Below, piece after piece: positions 1-8,315 of a stretch of 33,594 nt of DNA. The stretch lies in contig JAHFPS010000015.1 of the NCBI GenBank assembly GCA_023269695.1, positions 1 to 33,594 of the forward strand. The letters run 5' to 3'. A model generated the notes under the pieces. That model was not told where the DNA came from. It saw only the letters and a list, made by a program, of their open reading frames with translations, and searched no databases. The translations under genes and the position numbers were made by a program. The stretch comes from Rickettsia sp. (GTDB taxonomy: Bacteria; Pseudomonadota; Alphaproteobacteria; Rickettsiales; Rickettsiaceae). Every line of letters begins with the position of its first letter. The first letter of the stretch is position 1.

Positions 1-116
1 TATGCCAATAAAAGATTGGTCATTAGCTTTGAATCAATTTGAAATACTTTGTGGTGATTTTAAGTATGATTTATTGGAATGTAAAAAATAGAACTTACAC
101 AAAATAAATGATTGAC
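1..116 (+). mobile_element. Right end of a probable IS256-family insertion sequence (partial)
   Basis: An open frame enters at the window edge and reads MPIKDWSLALNQF from position 2 to a TAG stop at 89-91. A Trp followed by ALNQF-like residues near the C-terminus resembles the tail of IS256 (Mutator-type) transposases. About 10 bases past the stop lies aacttacacaaaataaatga, which resembles the terminal repeat of such elements (tttacacaaaattnttgac). The boundary is placed near 110-117, where the antisense gene loses its family-like sequence. The rest of the element lies outside the window, so the family call is tentative. Confidence 0.5.
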
Positions 117-495
117 TCGGTCTAGCTAAAAAATAACCTATATTTTTGTTATCAGAGTGCATTTCTATATAAGAGCTATAAATATGATTATCAAAACCAC
201 CATCTTGCTGCTTCTTAACAAGACGCTTTGCTTCAATTTGTTCCATCGATAAGTTGTATTCTTTGCCTAATGCATAAATTACTTCAAGCAAATCAGCTAA
301 TTCTTCAGAAACTTCATCTGGTGTTTTTGCATCAATCACTTCCTGTGCTTCTTCCAACAATTTATCTTTAAGACGCTGGATATATTCATCTCCTTTCATA
401 CTGCGTTCAAATACCGAAACACCACGAGAACGCATAATTCCTGGCACTAAATCACGAATTAGTTTATCAACTTTGAAACAATATTTTCTTGTCAT
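34..495 (-). CDS. MazG-like NTP pyrophosphohydrolase, 3' end overrun by an IS
   Basis: A 153-aa frame starting MTRKYCFKVDKLIRDLVP. The helical acidic motif EEAQEV, about 20 residues and EELADLLEV are typical of all-alpha NTP pyrophosphatases (MazG / phosphoribosyl-ATP pyrophosphohydrolase-like), which bind Mg2+ through these acids and hydrolyse NTPs to NMP and PPi, often as a clean-up of non-canonical nucleotides. Family-like sequence runs to about residue 127 (GYFLARPSQ). The last ~25 residues, starting SFILCKF, are antisense to the IS terminus at 1-116 and are Phe/Ser/Lys-rich without family resemblance, so the native 3' end was probably replaced by read-through into the IS. The catalytic core is intact, so activity may survive. 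The ATG at 495 fits the family N-terminus. The substrate cannot be told. Confidence 0.75.
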   Translation of the reverse strand: MTRKYCFKVDKLIRDLVPGIMRSRGVSVFERSMKGDEYIQRLKDKLLEEAQEVIDAKTPDEVSEELADLLEVIYALGKEYNLSMEQIEAKRLVKKQQDGGFDNHIYSSYIEMHSDNKNIGYFLARPSQSFILCKFYFLHSNKSYLKSPQSISN

Positions 496-565
496 AATTT
501 TTTATAATAGTAATTATATCCATCTTCTATAGCTAACCCGACTAACATTATACCAAATTCACAGA

Positions 566-835
566 CGTTATTGTGAGGAGTTACTTTAGTAACGGTAAAA
601 CAATTGTCCATTTCTAATCACTTTCTTAGATTGCTTCGTCGGCTTACTACGCCACAACTGTCGAAAGTTAGAAGGTAGAGCGGGTTTAGAGGTCATCATG
701 GCAGTTTAAAAATTGTGGAAAAATAACTGGCGTCTATTAGCGAGGAGGCGTGAGCCGACGAAGCAATCCATAAAAGTAACCAAAAATGGATTGCCACGAC
801 CACTATGTGGTCTCGCAATGACGGCGTTACCGTTA
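566..835. repeat. Nested palindromic repeats, families A and E
   Basis: This 380-base intergenic stretch contains two interlocked repeats. A degenerate family-A palindrome (left arm ttattgtgaggag near 569, right arm agattgcttcgtcggc near 638) is cut short near 653 by a family-E end, actgtcgaaagttagaag. Family E continues with gcgggtttagaggtcatcat and a second A core from about 731 to 823, ending tctcgcaatgacgg. The A core has the variant left arm gtctattagcgagg in place of gtcattgcgagg. Short open frames on both strands are palindrome artefacts. Confidence 0.75.
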
Positions 836-874
836 AGCAACTCTTCACTAATAGACATATACGAAAGCAAGCAG

Positions 875-1588
875 TTATTCAACATCAAAATCAAAATACT
901 GATCTTTATAAGGTTCATCTTGTAAAGTATAATGCCACCATTCAGGCGAATATTCCTCAAAATTATACTTTTTCATTTTTGCACGTAGATAATTACGATT
1001 TTGTAAGTAACGTTGATCAATTAGGTTACTATCATGGCAAGATACTAAATCCATAAGATCTACAGAACTATACATATCAACCGTATTATCATCAAAATAA
1101 GGTATGGAGCGGCCGTCTTTTACGGTTCTTTTTATCATTTTAGGGTTGGTATTTAATTGTTTTCCAAGTTCAATAATAGTTAAATCCACCGTACTTCCAC
1201 GACTATGAGGTGATTGCTTACAAACATAACCTAACAGAAAAATTTCAGTTTTATTGATGTACGGATAATGAGAGTCTTTCATTTTTTGATTAGTATTATC
1301 CTCTCCCCAACTAACAAAATGTTGTACAGCTTTTTGCGGTCTATAAGCATCATAAACTACCAAAGAATAATTATCATTTTTTATATCTTGCTGAACATTT
1401 TTTAGGGCAATCGCTGCTTCCTTAGTTAGCACAGCTCTAGGAGCTTTATAGCCCCTGATCTGTTCTCCCATAAAATTTCTATTACTATAATACATCATAT
1501 GTTGCATTATGGTTGGGTCTATTTGATCCAAATACTCAAAACCTTCAGGCAAATTAGTTATTTTATTCAACATCAATATATCTTTCAA
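875..1588 (-). CDS. ddpX: D-alanyl-D-alanine dipeptidase (VanX/DdpX family, M15D)
   Basis: A 237-aa zinc dipeptidase that hydrolyses D-Ala-D-Ala. The family signatures are all present: YDAYRP with Arg83 (transition-state arginine), SPHSRGSTVD supplying zinc ligands His128 and Asp135, and EWWHY with catalytic Glu216 and zinc ligand His219. It is slightly longer than VanX (202 aa). No signal peptide is visible, so it is probably cytoplasmic, recycling D-Ala from peptidoglycan turnover rather than giving glycopeptide resistance; no vanH, vanA or regulator lies nearby. The start used here is MKDILMLNK; a start at the second Met (residue 6) is equally possible. It stands alone between repeats. Confidence 0.9.
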   Translation of the reverse strand: MKDILMLNKITNLPEGFEYLDQIDPTIMQHMMYYSNRNFMGEQIRGYKAPRAVLTKEAAIALKNVQQDIKNDNYSLVVYDAYRPQKAVQHFVSWGEDNTNQKMKDSHYPYINKTEIFLLGYVCKQSPHSRGSTVDLTIIELGKQLNTNPKMIKRTVKDGRSIPYFDDNTVDMYSSVDLMDLVSCHDSNLIDQRYLQNRNYLRAKMKKYNFEEYSPEWWHYTLQDEPYKDQYFDFDVE

Positions 1589-1707
1589 TTAAACTAATAT
1601 TCAATATTAGTAACAAAATTATTGTTAATAAAAAATAATAATTTATTATGCATTTTTCTACAAACAATGCAATATCTTATTATTGAATTGTCCTTGTGAT
1701 AATATCG

Positions 1708-1888
1708 TATAGCTAACTCGAATAGTATTTAGCCATATTAAATTGGTGCAATGTTTGTCATCCCCGCGTAGGCGGGGATCTAAAATAGAGTTCAAAAAAA
1801 ACTCTGAGATATTATAGATTCCCGCCTACGCGGGAATGACATCTTTTTCGTTGGAACAAATGGGCAAATACTAATCGAGTTAGCTATA
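1708..1888. repeat. Composite palindromic element with ~27-bp inverted ends around a family-B REP
   Basis: The outer arms tatagctaactcgaatagta (from 1708) and the matching inverted arm ending ctaatcgagttagctata at 1888 flank a family-B palindrome at 1757-1840. Family B starts gtcatccccgcgtaggcggg and ends cccgcctacgcgggaatgac, with inner arms agag...ctct. The outer arm, consensus tatagctaacccgactagcatt, recurs as a whole or half element near 528, 2975, 17145, 18700, 23772, 25520, 27440 and 30680. The element fills most of the 345-base gap before queH. Confidence 0.85.
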
Positions 1889-1933
1889 TTGTATGTTATT
1901 TTAAAATTTTATAAAGAAAATTAGCAGATAATT

Positions 1934-2569
1934 ATGAATGAAATCCTATCAGTACCAAATGGTGAAAATAAAGTTCTACTACACTCCTGCTGTGCTCCAT
2001 GTTCAGGAGAACTTATGGAAAAAATGTTAATGTCTGGTATTGACTTAACTATTTTTTTCTATAATCCCAATATTCATCCTAAAAAAGAGTATGAAATTCG
2101 TAAAGATGAAAATATTCGTTTTGCTGAAAAAATGGGTATTAATTTTATTGACGCAGATTATGACGTACAAAATTGGTTTGCTAGAGCAAAAAGTATGGAA
2201 TGGGAGCCAGAAAGAGGCAAGCGTTGTTCTATGTGTTTTGATATGCGTTTTGAACGCACAGCACTTTATGCCTATGAGAATGATTTTAAAGTTATCACCA
2301 GTTCTCTTGGCATTTCCCGCTGGAAAGATATGAATCAAATTAATGAATCAGGTATCAAAGCTGCCTCTCATTACGATGGGATAACTTACTGGACTTATAA
2401 TTGGCGTAAAGATGGAGGTAGTAGTAGAATGTACGAAATAGCTAAACGTGAGAATTTTTATAAGCAAGAATATTGTGGCTGTATCTACTCACTTAGGGAT
2501 AGCAATAATTGGCGTAAGTCAAATAACCGTGCTAAAATTGAAATTGGAGAAGAATATTATAAGGAATAA
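1934..2569 (+). CDS. queH: Epoxyqueuosine reductase QueH
   Basis: A 211-aa cytosolic metalloprotein of the DUF208/QueH family, the non-orthologous replacement of QueG. It reduces epoxyqueuosine to queuosine in tRNA, the last step of the queuosine pathway. The sequence shows the N-terminal SCCAPCSGE (Cys19, Cys20, Cys23), [25 protein letters not shown] (Cys98, Cys101), [10 protein letters not shown] and YCGC (Cys181, Cys183), consistent with a 4Fe-4S cluster and a second iron site. Length is normal for the family. It starts 46 bases after a composite repeat ends and is monocistronic here. Tgt, the enzyme that inserts the queuosine base precursor, is at 22651-23736. A salvaging intracellular bacterium would use QueH only if it makes preQ1-derived oQ itself or imports a precursor. 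Confidence 0.93.
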   Translation: MNEILSVPNGENKVLLHSCCAPCSGELMEKMLMSGIDLTIFFYNPNIHPKKEYEIRKDENIRFAEKMGINFIDADYDVQNWFARAKSMEWEPERGKRCSMCFDMRFERTALYAYENDFKVITSSLGISRWKDMNQINESGIKAASHYDGITYWTYNWRKDGGSSRMYEIAKRENFYKQEYCGCIYSLRDSNNWRKSNNRAKIEIGEEYYKE

Positions 2570-2598
2570 CACGAAACAAAAGAGCAATTAAAACCAAT

Positions 2599-2973
2599 TT
2601 ATAGCTAGTCGATTCGTCAAAAGCCTACAGGCATAAGAGGTAATACATATTTATGGTCAAAAAATTACGTCAAATCCATAAGATTTTTACCTTATTTTGT
2701 CCAAAACCTTATGAATTTCCAAAATTTTTGTAGTATAATTACGGGATAGAGTTTGTCTAAAATACTCTCCAAAAAATCTTGAGATATTAGACTTCGAAAC
2801 TCACTTATGCTGAGGGATTTGAAGGAGACACTTCGCCTCGAACCGCAGCGTACTCTAATGTACGTGAGGATTCGAGTACCGGTAAGAATGACAAAGAGGT
2901 TGCTGGAATGATACCTTTTTCGTTTAAATATAGTAGATGTTGTATTTCTAGACTTTTGACGGGTCGACTAGCT
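2599..2973. repeat. Composite dispersed repeat with ~25-bp inverted ends
   Basis: This fills the 450-base gap between queH and pgi. The left arm tatagctagtcgattcgtca (2599) is matched in inverted orientation by gacttttgacgggtcgacta ending at 2973. The inside (2786-2892) is a palindromic block containing gtgaggattcgagtaccgg. That block recurs in inverted orientation at 16343-16430, where its counterpart is interrupted by a family-E element. The tail from about 2919, cgtttaaatatagtagatgt, recurs directly at about 16470-16530. A half copy of the composite C arm follows at 2968-2988. Confidence 0.75.
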
Positions 2974-3019
2974 AATCCGATTAGCTATAGCATTGTAAAT
3001 TGTAAGGGGGTAATGTCTA

Positions 3020-4087
3020 TTATATCTTCTTGTATTGGTCAACAGATGGTTGGTTGAATGGATCGATTTTTAGGTGATTAGCAATTAGTATAGTACTCAA
3101 CATTGTGTGAATAATTTGCTCTACAATTACATACTCATCGATATGTATAAAATTCTCTAGCATCACTGGTCGTTTAACTTGCACTAATGCATTATATATA
3201 TTGTTGGCATGAGCAGCTAGACTCATATCGATATCTGAGTTCTCTTTGTTGTTAGTAATAATCTTATAAAATTTATCGTCCGGCCCTTCTAAATAAAGTT
3301 GCAACTGACTGTGCTGATCGAATGTTCCTTTTGCCATTATAGGAGTTATACCAAAACCATTCTTACCAAGCGATTCAGCTATAATCTGTTGTTGCCATCT
3401 ACATAAACCATCTAATTGGTAACTATAATTAAATATAACTAACATATGTCTATTTAAAGAATATTGATTGAGGTAATGCTCAGCTATCTGACAAATACCA
3501 GAGCCATCAAGAATAATATCTGATATTTTTTGGGAAGCAGCTGCAACGACTTTATCTACATCAATTCCTGCAATTGCCGCTGGCAGCAAAGAGGCATTGG
3601 AAATTATGCCAAATCTTCCGCTACTTATATTATCATGTTCTAAACAATTTGTGCCAAAAGACTTCGCTAAATTATATAACAAATTATTACTAAACGGTAC
3701 TATTACATAAATGTTTTGAGAAGGGACATGCAAAATTTCTAAAACATACTTAGTTAATAAATAGGTCTCATTGGTATTCCCAGACCTACTCAATGAAAAA
3801 AATACTGCTTTATCTAAATTAACCAGTGCCAATTTTTTATCAATTGCCAACTGATCTAAATTATCAAGATATATTAGCTTTTTAGTAGCTACTGCCTTCA
3901 TACTTAACAAGGCTCTAACATTTAGGCAAGATGCACCAAAACCTATAATAATCACCGTATCATATTTTACAGTAAGCTGAGCTGCGAGATTCTTTATTGC
4001 ATCTTGCTTGATCAGGTCAAACCTTAAGAAATCATATTTATTGGCTTTAATTTGCAAAATAAGGTCGTTATATAGTTTGCTAGGCAT
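3020..4087 (-). CDS. pgi: Glucose-6-phosphate isomerase, short form
   Basis: A 355-aa protein with the two SIS-type sugar-isomerase halves of Pgi, which interconverts glucose-6-phosphate and fructose-6-phosphate in the cytosol. Visible motifs: GFGAS (49-53), SRSGNTNET phosphate loop (100-108), GRFGIISNA (157-165), AESLGKNG (237-244), GTFDQHSQLQLYLEGPDD (254-271) with the ring-opening His259, and the C-terminal NQPSVDQYKK (345-354). It is far shorter than the E. coli enzyme (about 550 aa) but retains the catalytic blocks, so it looks functional. Classical Rickettsia are described as lacking glycolysis, so the gene is notable; it may feed sugar-nucleotide or surface-polysaccharide synthesis, or pentose-phosphate exchange. 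It is monocistronic, flanked by repeats. Confidence 0.88.
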   Translation of the reverse strand: MPSKLYNDLILQIKANKYDFLRFDLIKQDAIKNLAAQLTVKYDTVIIIGFGASCLNVRALLSMKAVATKKLIYLDNLDQLAIDKKLALVNLDKAVFFSLSRSGNTNETYLLTKYVLEILHVPSQNIYVIVPFSNNLLYNLAKSFGTNCLEHDNISSGRFGIISNASLLPAAIAGIDVDKVVAAASQKISDIILDGSGICQIAEHYLNQYSLNRHMLVIFNYSYQLDGLCRWQQQIIAESLGKNGFGITPIMAKGTFDQHSQLQLYLEGPDDKFYKIITNNKENSDIDMSLAAHANNIYNALVQVKRPVMLENFIHIDEYVIVEQIIHTMLSTILIANHLKIDPFNQPSVDQYKKI

Positions 4088-4103
4088 TTAATCTCCGCTT
4101 AAT

Positions 4104-4294
4104 GTCAGGGCAGTTTAAAACCGCTCTACCTTCTAACTTTCGACAGCTGTGCGGCTTACACCTCCTCGCAATGACGATTTGGATTTTTAGACCGCTATAA
4201 AAACGTCATTGCGAACGTACGTGAGCGTGGCAATCCATGAAGCTTGTCATTTGGATTGCTTCGTTGCCACCAAAGTGGCTCCTCGCAATAACGC
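4104..4294. repeat. Half family-E element followed by a complete family-A palindrome
   Basis: Positions 4104-4176 carry the E arm in reverse: gcagtttaaaaccgctctac, ttctaactttcgacagctgt, then cctcctcgcaatgacg. From 4203 to 4293 there is a complete A palindrome, left arm cgtcattgcgaacgtacgtg and right arm tggctcctcgcaataacg, with central arms caatccat and ggattg. It fills the 262-base gap between pgi and sucD and could act as a bidirectional terminator. Confidence 0.75.
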
Positions 4295-4349
4295 TGTTTG
4301 ATGTGCTGATTTTACTCGAACACCAGTGTGCGTATAGGCAGAAATCTAG

Positions 4350-5228
4350 TTAAATTCTTCCTAATAGTTCAAACATAGTTTTACCGATATCAGCGGGCGA
4401 TCTAGTGATGGTAACTCCTGCACTTTGTAGAGCCTCCAACTTATGTTCAGCTGAACCCTGTCCGTTAGAAATAATCGCACCAGCATGCCCCATTCTTTTA
4501 CCTTCAGGAGCGGTAATACCAGCAATGAAACTAACTATTGGTTTTTTAATCTTTGAACTTTTTATTAATTCAGCAGCCTTTTCTTCAGCATCTCCACCTA
4601 TTTCACCAATCATAATAATCGATTCGGTTTCATCATCTTTCAAAAACATTTCAATACAATCGACAAAATCAGTGCCGTTAACTGGGTCTCCACCAATACC
4701 AATACAGGTGGATTGACCAAGACCAATAGCTGTAGTCTGTGCTACCGCTTCATAAGTCAAAGTACCCGACCGAGATATAACTCCAACCCTTCCTCTCTTG
4801 TGAATATAACCAGGCATTATACCGATTTTGCACTCATCAGGAGTAATAATACCTGGACAATTGGGGCCAATTAATCTAGTTTTTGATCCGACTAATGCCC
4901 TTTTGACCTTTATCATATCAAGTACTGGTATACCCTCTGTAATACACACTACTAATCTAATTCCTGCATCTATAGCTTCCAGAATTGAATCAGCAGCAAA
5001 TAATGGTGGAACGTAAATAACGCTGGCAGTAGCCCCAGTTTTTTCAATTGCTTCATGTACTGTATTATATACAGGTAGATCTAAATGAGTATTACCACCT
5101 TTTCCAGGAGTTACCCCTCCTACCATTTTAGTACCATAATTAATGGCTTGTTCAGAATGGAAAGTCCCTTGTGAACCAGTAAAACCCTGGCAAATTACTT
5201 TTGTGTTTTTATCAACTAATATTGACAT
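4350..5228 (-). CDS. sucD: Succinyl-CoA ligase (ADP-forming) subunit alpha
   Basis: A 292-aa alpha subunit of succinyl-CoA synthetase, which makes ATP from succinyl-CoA in the TCA cycle as a heteromer with SucC. The N-terminal CoA-binding Rossmann domain has [15 protein letters not shown] (15-29) and the C-terminal ligase domain has GHAGAI with the phosphorylated His248. [12 protein letters not shown] and GEIGGDAEE are also typical. Length matches the family. It normally lies immediately downstream of sucC, but here an rpn gene of about 1 kb separates them. It may depend on readthrough of rpn mRNA or its own promoter in the 93-base gap. Confidence 0.96.
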   Translation of the reverse strand: MSILVDKNTKVICQGFTGSQGTFHSEQAINYGTKMVGGVTPGKGGNTHLDLPVYNTVHEAIEKTGATASVIYVPPLFAADSILEAIDAGIRLVVCITEGIPVLDMIKVKRALVGSKTRLIGPNCPGIITPDECKIGIMPGYIHKRGRVGVISRSGTLTYEAVAQTTAIGLGQSTCIGIGGDPVNGTDFVDCIEMFLKDDETESIIMIGEIGGDAEEKAAELIKSSKIKKPIVSFIAGITAPEGKRMGHAGAIISNGQGSAEHKLEALQSAGVTITRSPADIGKTMFELLGRI

Positions 5229-5288
5229 ATATGCATTTTCCGTATTTTTTGAAATAGTGGTTGAATAGAGCTATTTTGAGACTAATAC

Positions 5289-5305
5289 TTTGTAACAATA
5301 CCTAA
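5289..5305. repeat. Direct repeat flanking rpn, copy 1
   Basis: The 17-base sequence tttgtaacaatacctaa lies between rpn and sucD. It matches the copy at 6341-6357 between sucC and rpn (tttgtaacaatgcctaa) with one mismatch and in the same orientation. The pair brackets the rpn gene, as expected for a duplicated target site or homologous arms left by insertion. Confidence 0.8.
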
Positions 5306-5321
5306 TCTAATAATTCGTTAT

Positions 5322-6266
5322 TTACTGTATTTTCAGTAATTCATTGATTTTAGCAATAGAGAGTCTAGTCATTCTCGCTACTTCCTCAATAGAGTTACCA
5401 TTGTTTATCATCATTTTTATTAATTTAGCTTCACCTCTAGCTTCTCCTCTAGCTTCTCCTCTAGCTTCTCCTCTAGCTTCTCCAATTTGGATACCTTCTT
5501 CTTTCCATACTTGAGCTATACTAGGCATAAGTCCCTCTCCATTTTCTTTAGTTAAACTGGTGATTAACATTTTTTCTAACTCTATTTTATCATTTTGCTC
5601 AATAAAGGTCAAAGTATAATGTAATAGATTTCTTATATGGTCATAACCTATACTCACTTTAGTTAATTCAGGCAAGAGATCAGAGACTTCTTTCCATCTC
5701 TTCAATAACTGACGCTCGTGGATGTGTTTGAGAAAAAATAGAAGAATACCAGACCACACCTTTTTCTTGAGTTCTTCATCTGGGATATCATGCACATTAA
5801 TAAGCTGACAATCATTTGTCCAGAAACACCTTGCTAAGTCTGGGTAGGTAAATAAATCCCATATGTTAAGTGGGGCATCATATTTTTTCTTGCCATTGTA
5901 CAACACTAACGGATAGATTAACGGAAGGCGTTTAGATTCAGGATTAATAGTTAAATATCGATCACAAATATTCACCATATATTTAAATAACCTAAACGCC
6001 ATTAGCTGATCAACCGTACTTTGATGCTCCAATAACAAAAAAATATAGCCATCCGTATCATTGAACTTAACAGAAAATAATACGTCTGATATCCTTTCAG
6101 AAAGGCCTGGCTCAATAAAACTATCTTTTTCTAATTTTAGAGTTGTGCTATCGATTAAAGTTAGCACATCTTTAGGCAAATGAGTTGCCAAAAACTCTTT
6201 GGCAACTATTGGATTCTCCATAGATTTACGAAATATTTTATCATGTTTTGGTTTGTCTGGAGCCAT
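5322..6266 (-). CDS. Rpn family recombination-promoting nuclease / putative transposase
   Basis: A 314-aa protein of the Rpn (YhgA-like, PD-(D/E)XK 'transposase_31') family; E. coli RpnA-E raise RecA-independent recombination and cleave DNA. The N-terminal HDKIFRKSMENPIVAKEFL (from residue 8) is the family start. The nuclease core has Asp61 (SDVLFSVKF) and LLLEHQS with Glu80 and Gln82 as the ExK-like pair, so an active site is plausible. A linker of four GEAR repeats (262-277) leads to a C-terminal helix-turn-helix-like tail, SIEEVARMTRLSIAKINELL (293-312), which is shared with the remnant at 13312-13545. The gene is co-oriented with sucC and sucD and sits between them, bracketed by 17-bp direct repeats. 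Confidence 0.88.
   Translation of the reverse strand: MAPDKPKHDKIFRKSMENPIVAKEFLATHLPKDVLTLIDSTTLKLEKDSFIEPGLSERISDVLFSVKFNDTDGYIFLLLEHQSTVDQLMAFRLFKYMVNICDRYLTINPESKRLPLIYPLVLYNGKKKYDAPLNIWDLFTYPDLARCFWTNDCQLINVHDIPDEELKKKVWSGILLFFLKHIHERQLLKRWKEVSDLLPELTKVSIGYDHIRNLLHYTLTFIEQNDKIELEKMLITSLTKENGEGLMPSIAQVWKEEGIQIGEARGEARGEARGEARGEAKLIKMMINNGNSIEEVARMTRLSIAKINELLKIQ
5436..5483 (-). repeat. In-frame 12-bp tandem repeat (GEAR x4) in rpn
   Basis: Four near-identical 12-base units (on the + strand ctctagcttctc, phase aside) encode four consecutive Gly-Glu-Ala-Arg units, followed by a fifth partial unit, GEAK. Because the unit is a multiple of three, slippage would change linker length without a frameshift. 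The rpn remnant at 13312 has only a single GEAKG plus GE at the matching place. Confidence 0.95.
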
Positions 6267-6340
6267 AATAAAATTTGCTTATAATTTAAAATTCATCATT
6301 TCCCAGGATGTTTTATGGCACTAAAGTTAAAAAAAATTAT

Positions 6341-6357
6341 TTTGTAACAATGCCTAA
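6341..6357. repeat. Direct repeat flanking rpn, copy 2
   Basis: This copy reads tttgtaacaatgcctaa, immediately beyond the sucC stop region. It differs by one base from the copy at 5289-5305. The distance between copies (1,052 bases) defines the presumed inserted unit containing rpn. Confidence 0.8.
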
Positions 6358-6367
6358 ATTCATACAA

Positions 6368-7528
6368 TTACTTTACCGCAGCAACAATTTTAACAGCAGC
6401 ATCACCTAAATCATTTGCGGCGATTATTTTTAAACCAGAATTTGCTAAAATATTTTTACCTAATTCAAAATTGGTACCGGCTAAACGCACAACCAGTGGA
6501 ACTTTGATGCCGATCTCTTTTACTGCAGCAATAATCCCTTCAGCAATTATATCGCAACGCATTATACCACCAAAAATATTAACTAAAACTCCTTGCACGT
6601 GCAAGTCTGATAAAATTATTTTTAGCGCTTCCGTTACTTTCTCACGATCAGCTCCACCACCAACGTCTAAAAAATTTGCTGGTTCAGCACCATAAAGCTT
6701 GATAATATCCATTGTTGCCATAGCTAATCCAGCACCATTCACCATACAACCAATAGTACCATCCATCTTAACATAACTAAGACCAAGGCTATTTGCTTGC
6801 ATTTCAAGAGCATTTTCTTCATCATTATCTCGCATATTTAAAATATCAGGATGTTTAAATAATGCATTATCATCAAAGTTAATCTTAGCATCAAGTGCTA
6901 ATAAACTACCATCAGATTTTGTTATTAATGGATTAATTTCAATTTGGTTAGCATCAGTTGCTATAAAAGCCTGATAGGTTGATTCAACAATTTTCATCAT
7001 TTGTTTTGCTTGTTCATTTTTAAAACCAAGCTTGTATGCTATTTGACGACAATGAAATGATTGTATGCCTGTTGCAGGATCAACTGATATTTTAATAATT
7101 TTCTGTGGGGTATTATGAGCAACTTCTTCAATATCTACACCACCTTCTGTAGAAGTTATAAAGGTTACTTTACTATTACTACGATCAAAAACAGCACTAA
7201 AATAATATTCTTTTAGAATATCACAGCCAGATTCAACATATAGACGACGAACCTTTTGCCCATCAGATGATGTCTGATGAGTCACTAGGTTAATTCCAAA
7301 CATCGCGTGAGCTGCCTTCTTTGCCTCTTCTTTACTTCTTACAACTTTTACACCACCAGCTTTACCCCTACCACCTGCGTGGATTTGAGCTTTAACGACA
7401 TATATTTCTGCCTCTAAACCATCAACTAGTCTATCGATATCTTCTTTTTGCGATATCACAACTCCTGTAGAAGTAGGTATACCATATTGCCTCAAGATCA
7501 TTTTTGCTTGGTATTCATGAATATTCAT
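6368..7528 (-). CDS. sucC: Succinyl-CoA ligase (ADP-forming) subunit beta
   Basis: A 386-aa beta subunit of succinyl-CoA synthetase. The N-terminal ATP-grasp domain starts [20 protein letters not shown] and has the nucleotide-binding [14 protein letters not shown] loop (47-60). EINPLI and [13 protein letters not shown] are the metal-binding blocks. The C-terminal ligase domain shows [27 protein letters not shown] and [10 protein letters not shown], the power-helix region that meets SucD His248. Length is normal. It is the first gene of the sucC-rpn-sucD series, with 101 bases between its stop and rpn. Confidence 0.96.
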   Translation of the reverse strand: MNIHEYQAKMILRQYGIPTSTGVVISQKEDIDRLVDGLEAEIYVVKAQIHAGGRGKAGGVKVVRSKEEAKKAAHAMFGINLVTHQTSSDGQKVRRLYVESGCDILKEYYFSAVFDRSNSKVTFITSTEGGVDIEEVAHNTPQKIIKISVDPATGIQSFHCRQIAYKLGFKNEQAKQMMKIVESTYQAFIATDANQIEINPLITKSDGSLLALDAKINFDDNALFKHPDILNMRDNDEENALEMQANSLGLSYVKMDGTIGCMVNGAGLAMATMDIIKLYGAEPANFLDVGGGADREKVTEALKIILSDLHVQGVLVNIFGGIMRCDIIAEGIIAAVKEIGIKVPLVVRLAGTNFELGKNILANSGLKIIAANDLGDAAVKIVAAVK

Positions 7529-7618
7529 TTTTATAATTTTTTAAATAATTTAATCTTAGGTTTATTTGAATGCCCTGAAGAATGGGAGCAACAAACAAGA
7601 GGTGAGTACGCTAGTTAT

Positions 7619-7806
7619 GTATACTTACTTTTACCCACATCTTTTAAAACCATTATACTTATAAATCATTGCGAGGAATGTGTAAGCACGACAAAGCAAT
7701 CCAAATCTAACCACTTTCTTAGATTGCTTCGTCGCCACTAAATTGGCTCCTCGCAATGACGGTGTTACCCTTAACAAGATATTTGTGGGTAAAAGTAAGT
7801 GTACAC
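7619..7806. repeat. Family-A palindrome inside longer inverted ends
   Basis: A family-A core at 7667-7762 (tcattgcgaggaatgtgtaa ... ggctcctcgcaatgacgg) is flanked by a separate inverted pair: tgtatacttacttttaccca at 7619 and tgggtaaaagtaagtgtaca at 7785-7804. These flanks pair over about 20 bases with one mismatch and are not part of other A copies. It lies in the 790-base divergent gap between sucC and the adenosine deaminase gene, in which no gene is seen. Confidence 0.85.
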
Positions 7807-7908
7807 AGGCAAATATACCCCGCAGTTCGTAGCCAATATCTTCAAAGCACTTAATTATACTACAAATGTTGTTCATCTGTAAAGCTTCATTTAAAATCTT
7901 CGTAAAGT

Positions 7909-8145
7909 CAGGGCGATTTAAAAGTTACAACTAATGATATAAAATACTAGGTTATAGAAACGAATAACCGTCATCGCGAGCCACGAAGTGGCATGGCGAT
8001 CCAAATAAACAGCTTGCTGTTTTTTATTTTTACTGCTGCAACTTTTGGATTGCCACGTCGCAGCGAAGCGGCTCCTCGCAATAACGTTTATGCATTTTTC
8101 AAAACAGGTTTTTTTATTATTAGTTGCGACTTTTAAATCGCCCTG
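7909..8145. repeat. 237-bp palindromic element with ~25-bp inverted ends
   Basis: The left end cagggcgatttaaaagttac (7909) and the right end gcgacttttaaatcgccctg (8126-8145) are inverted repeats. Next inside come aactaatgata and tattattagtt, then a diverged A core (gtcatcgcgagccacgaagt ... gcggctcctcgcaataacg). The inner part resembles the 21339-21500 copy (gtcgcaattaataatag, accggtttt), so this is a recurrent subtype of family E with different outermost bases. Confidence 0.85.
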
Positions 8146-8169
8146 CGAGCAAATTCATTAAAATATAGT

Positions 8170-8197
8170 TTGCATTGAAAACTAATTATGCTATAAA
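8170..8197 (+). promoter_or_regulatory. Candidate sigma70 promoter upstream of adenosine deaminase
   Basis: ttgcat (8170-8175), a 16-base spacer and tataaa (8192-8197) resemble -35 and -10 boxes. They lie about 120 bases before the start at 8316, just beyond a palindromic element. In DNA this AT-rich such matches arise easily, so support is moderate at best. Confidence 0.35.
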
Positions 8198-8315
8198 ACG
8201 TGTGTTTTTAAAAAACATGTTATAACCCTGCCTATTCCAGCATTAATTAAGGAGAATTCGAGTATAGTTTTTGATTATTCGATGCGTACACGTAGGATCA
8301 ACCATATGGTAAATA

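Noticed and set aside
706..1056. Short open frames of 70-84 codons on both strands over 706-1056
   Set aside because: They lie in palindromic repeat DNA or antisense to ddpX, lack ribosome sites, and translate repeat arms.
875..1588. Glycopeptide-resistance (van) operon
   Set aside because: Only a vanX-type dipeptidase is present, without vanH, a ligase or a regulator; peptidoglycan recycling is simpler.
4088..4349. Possible tRNA or structured RNA gene in the strong secondary structure
   Set aside because: The structure is explained by family A/E palindromes; no tRNA arms or anticodon loop could be assembled here or in other gaps.
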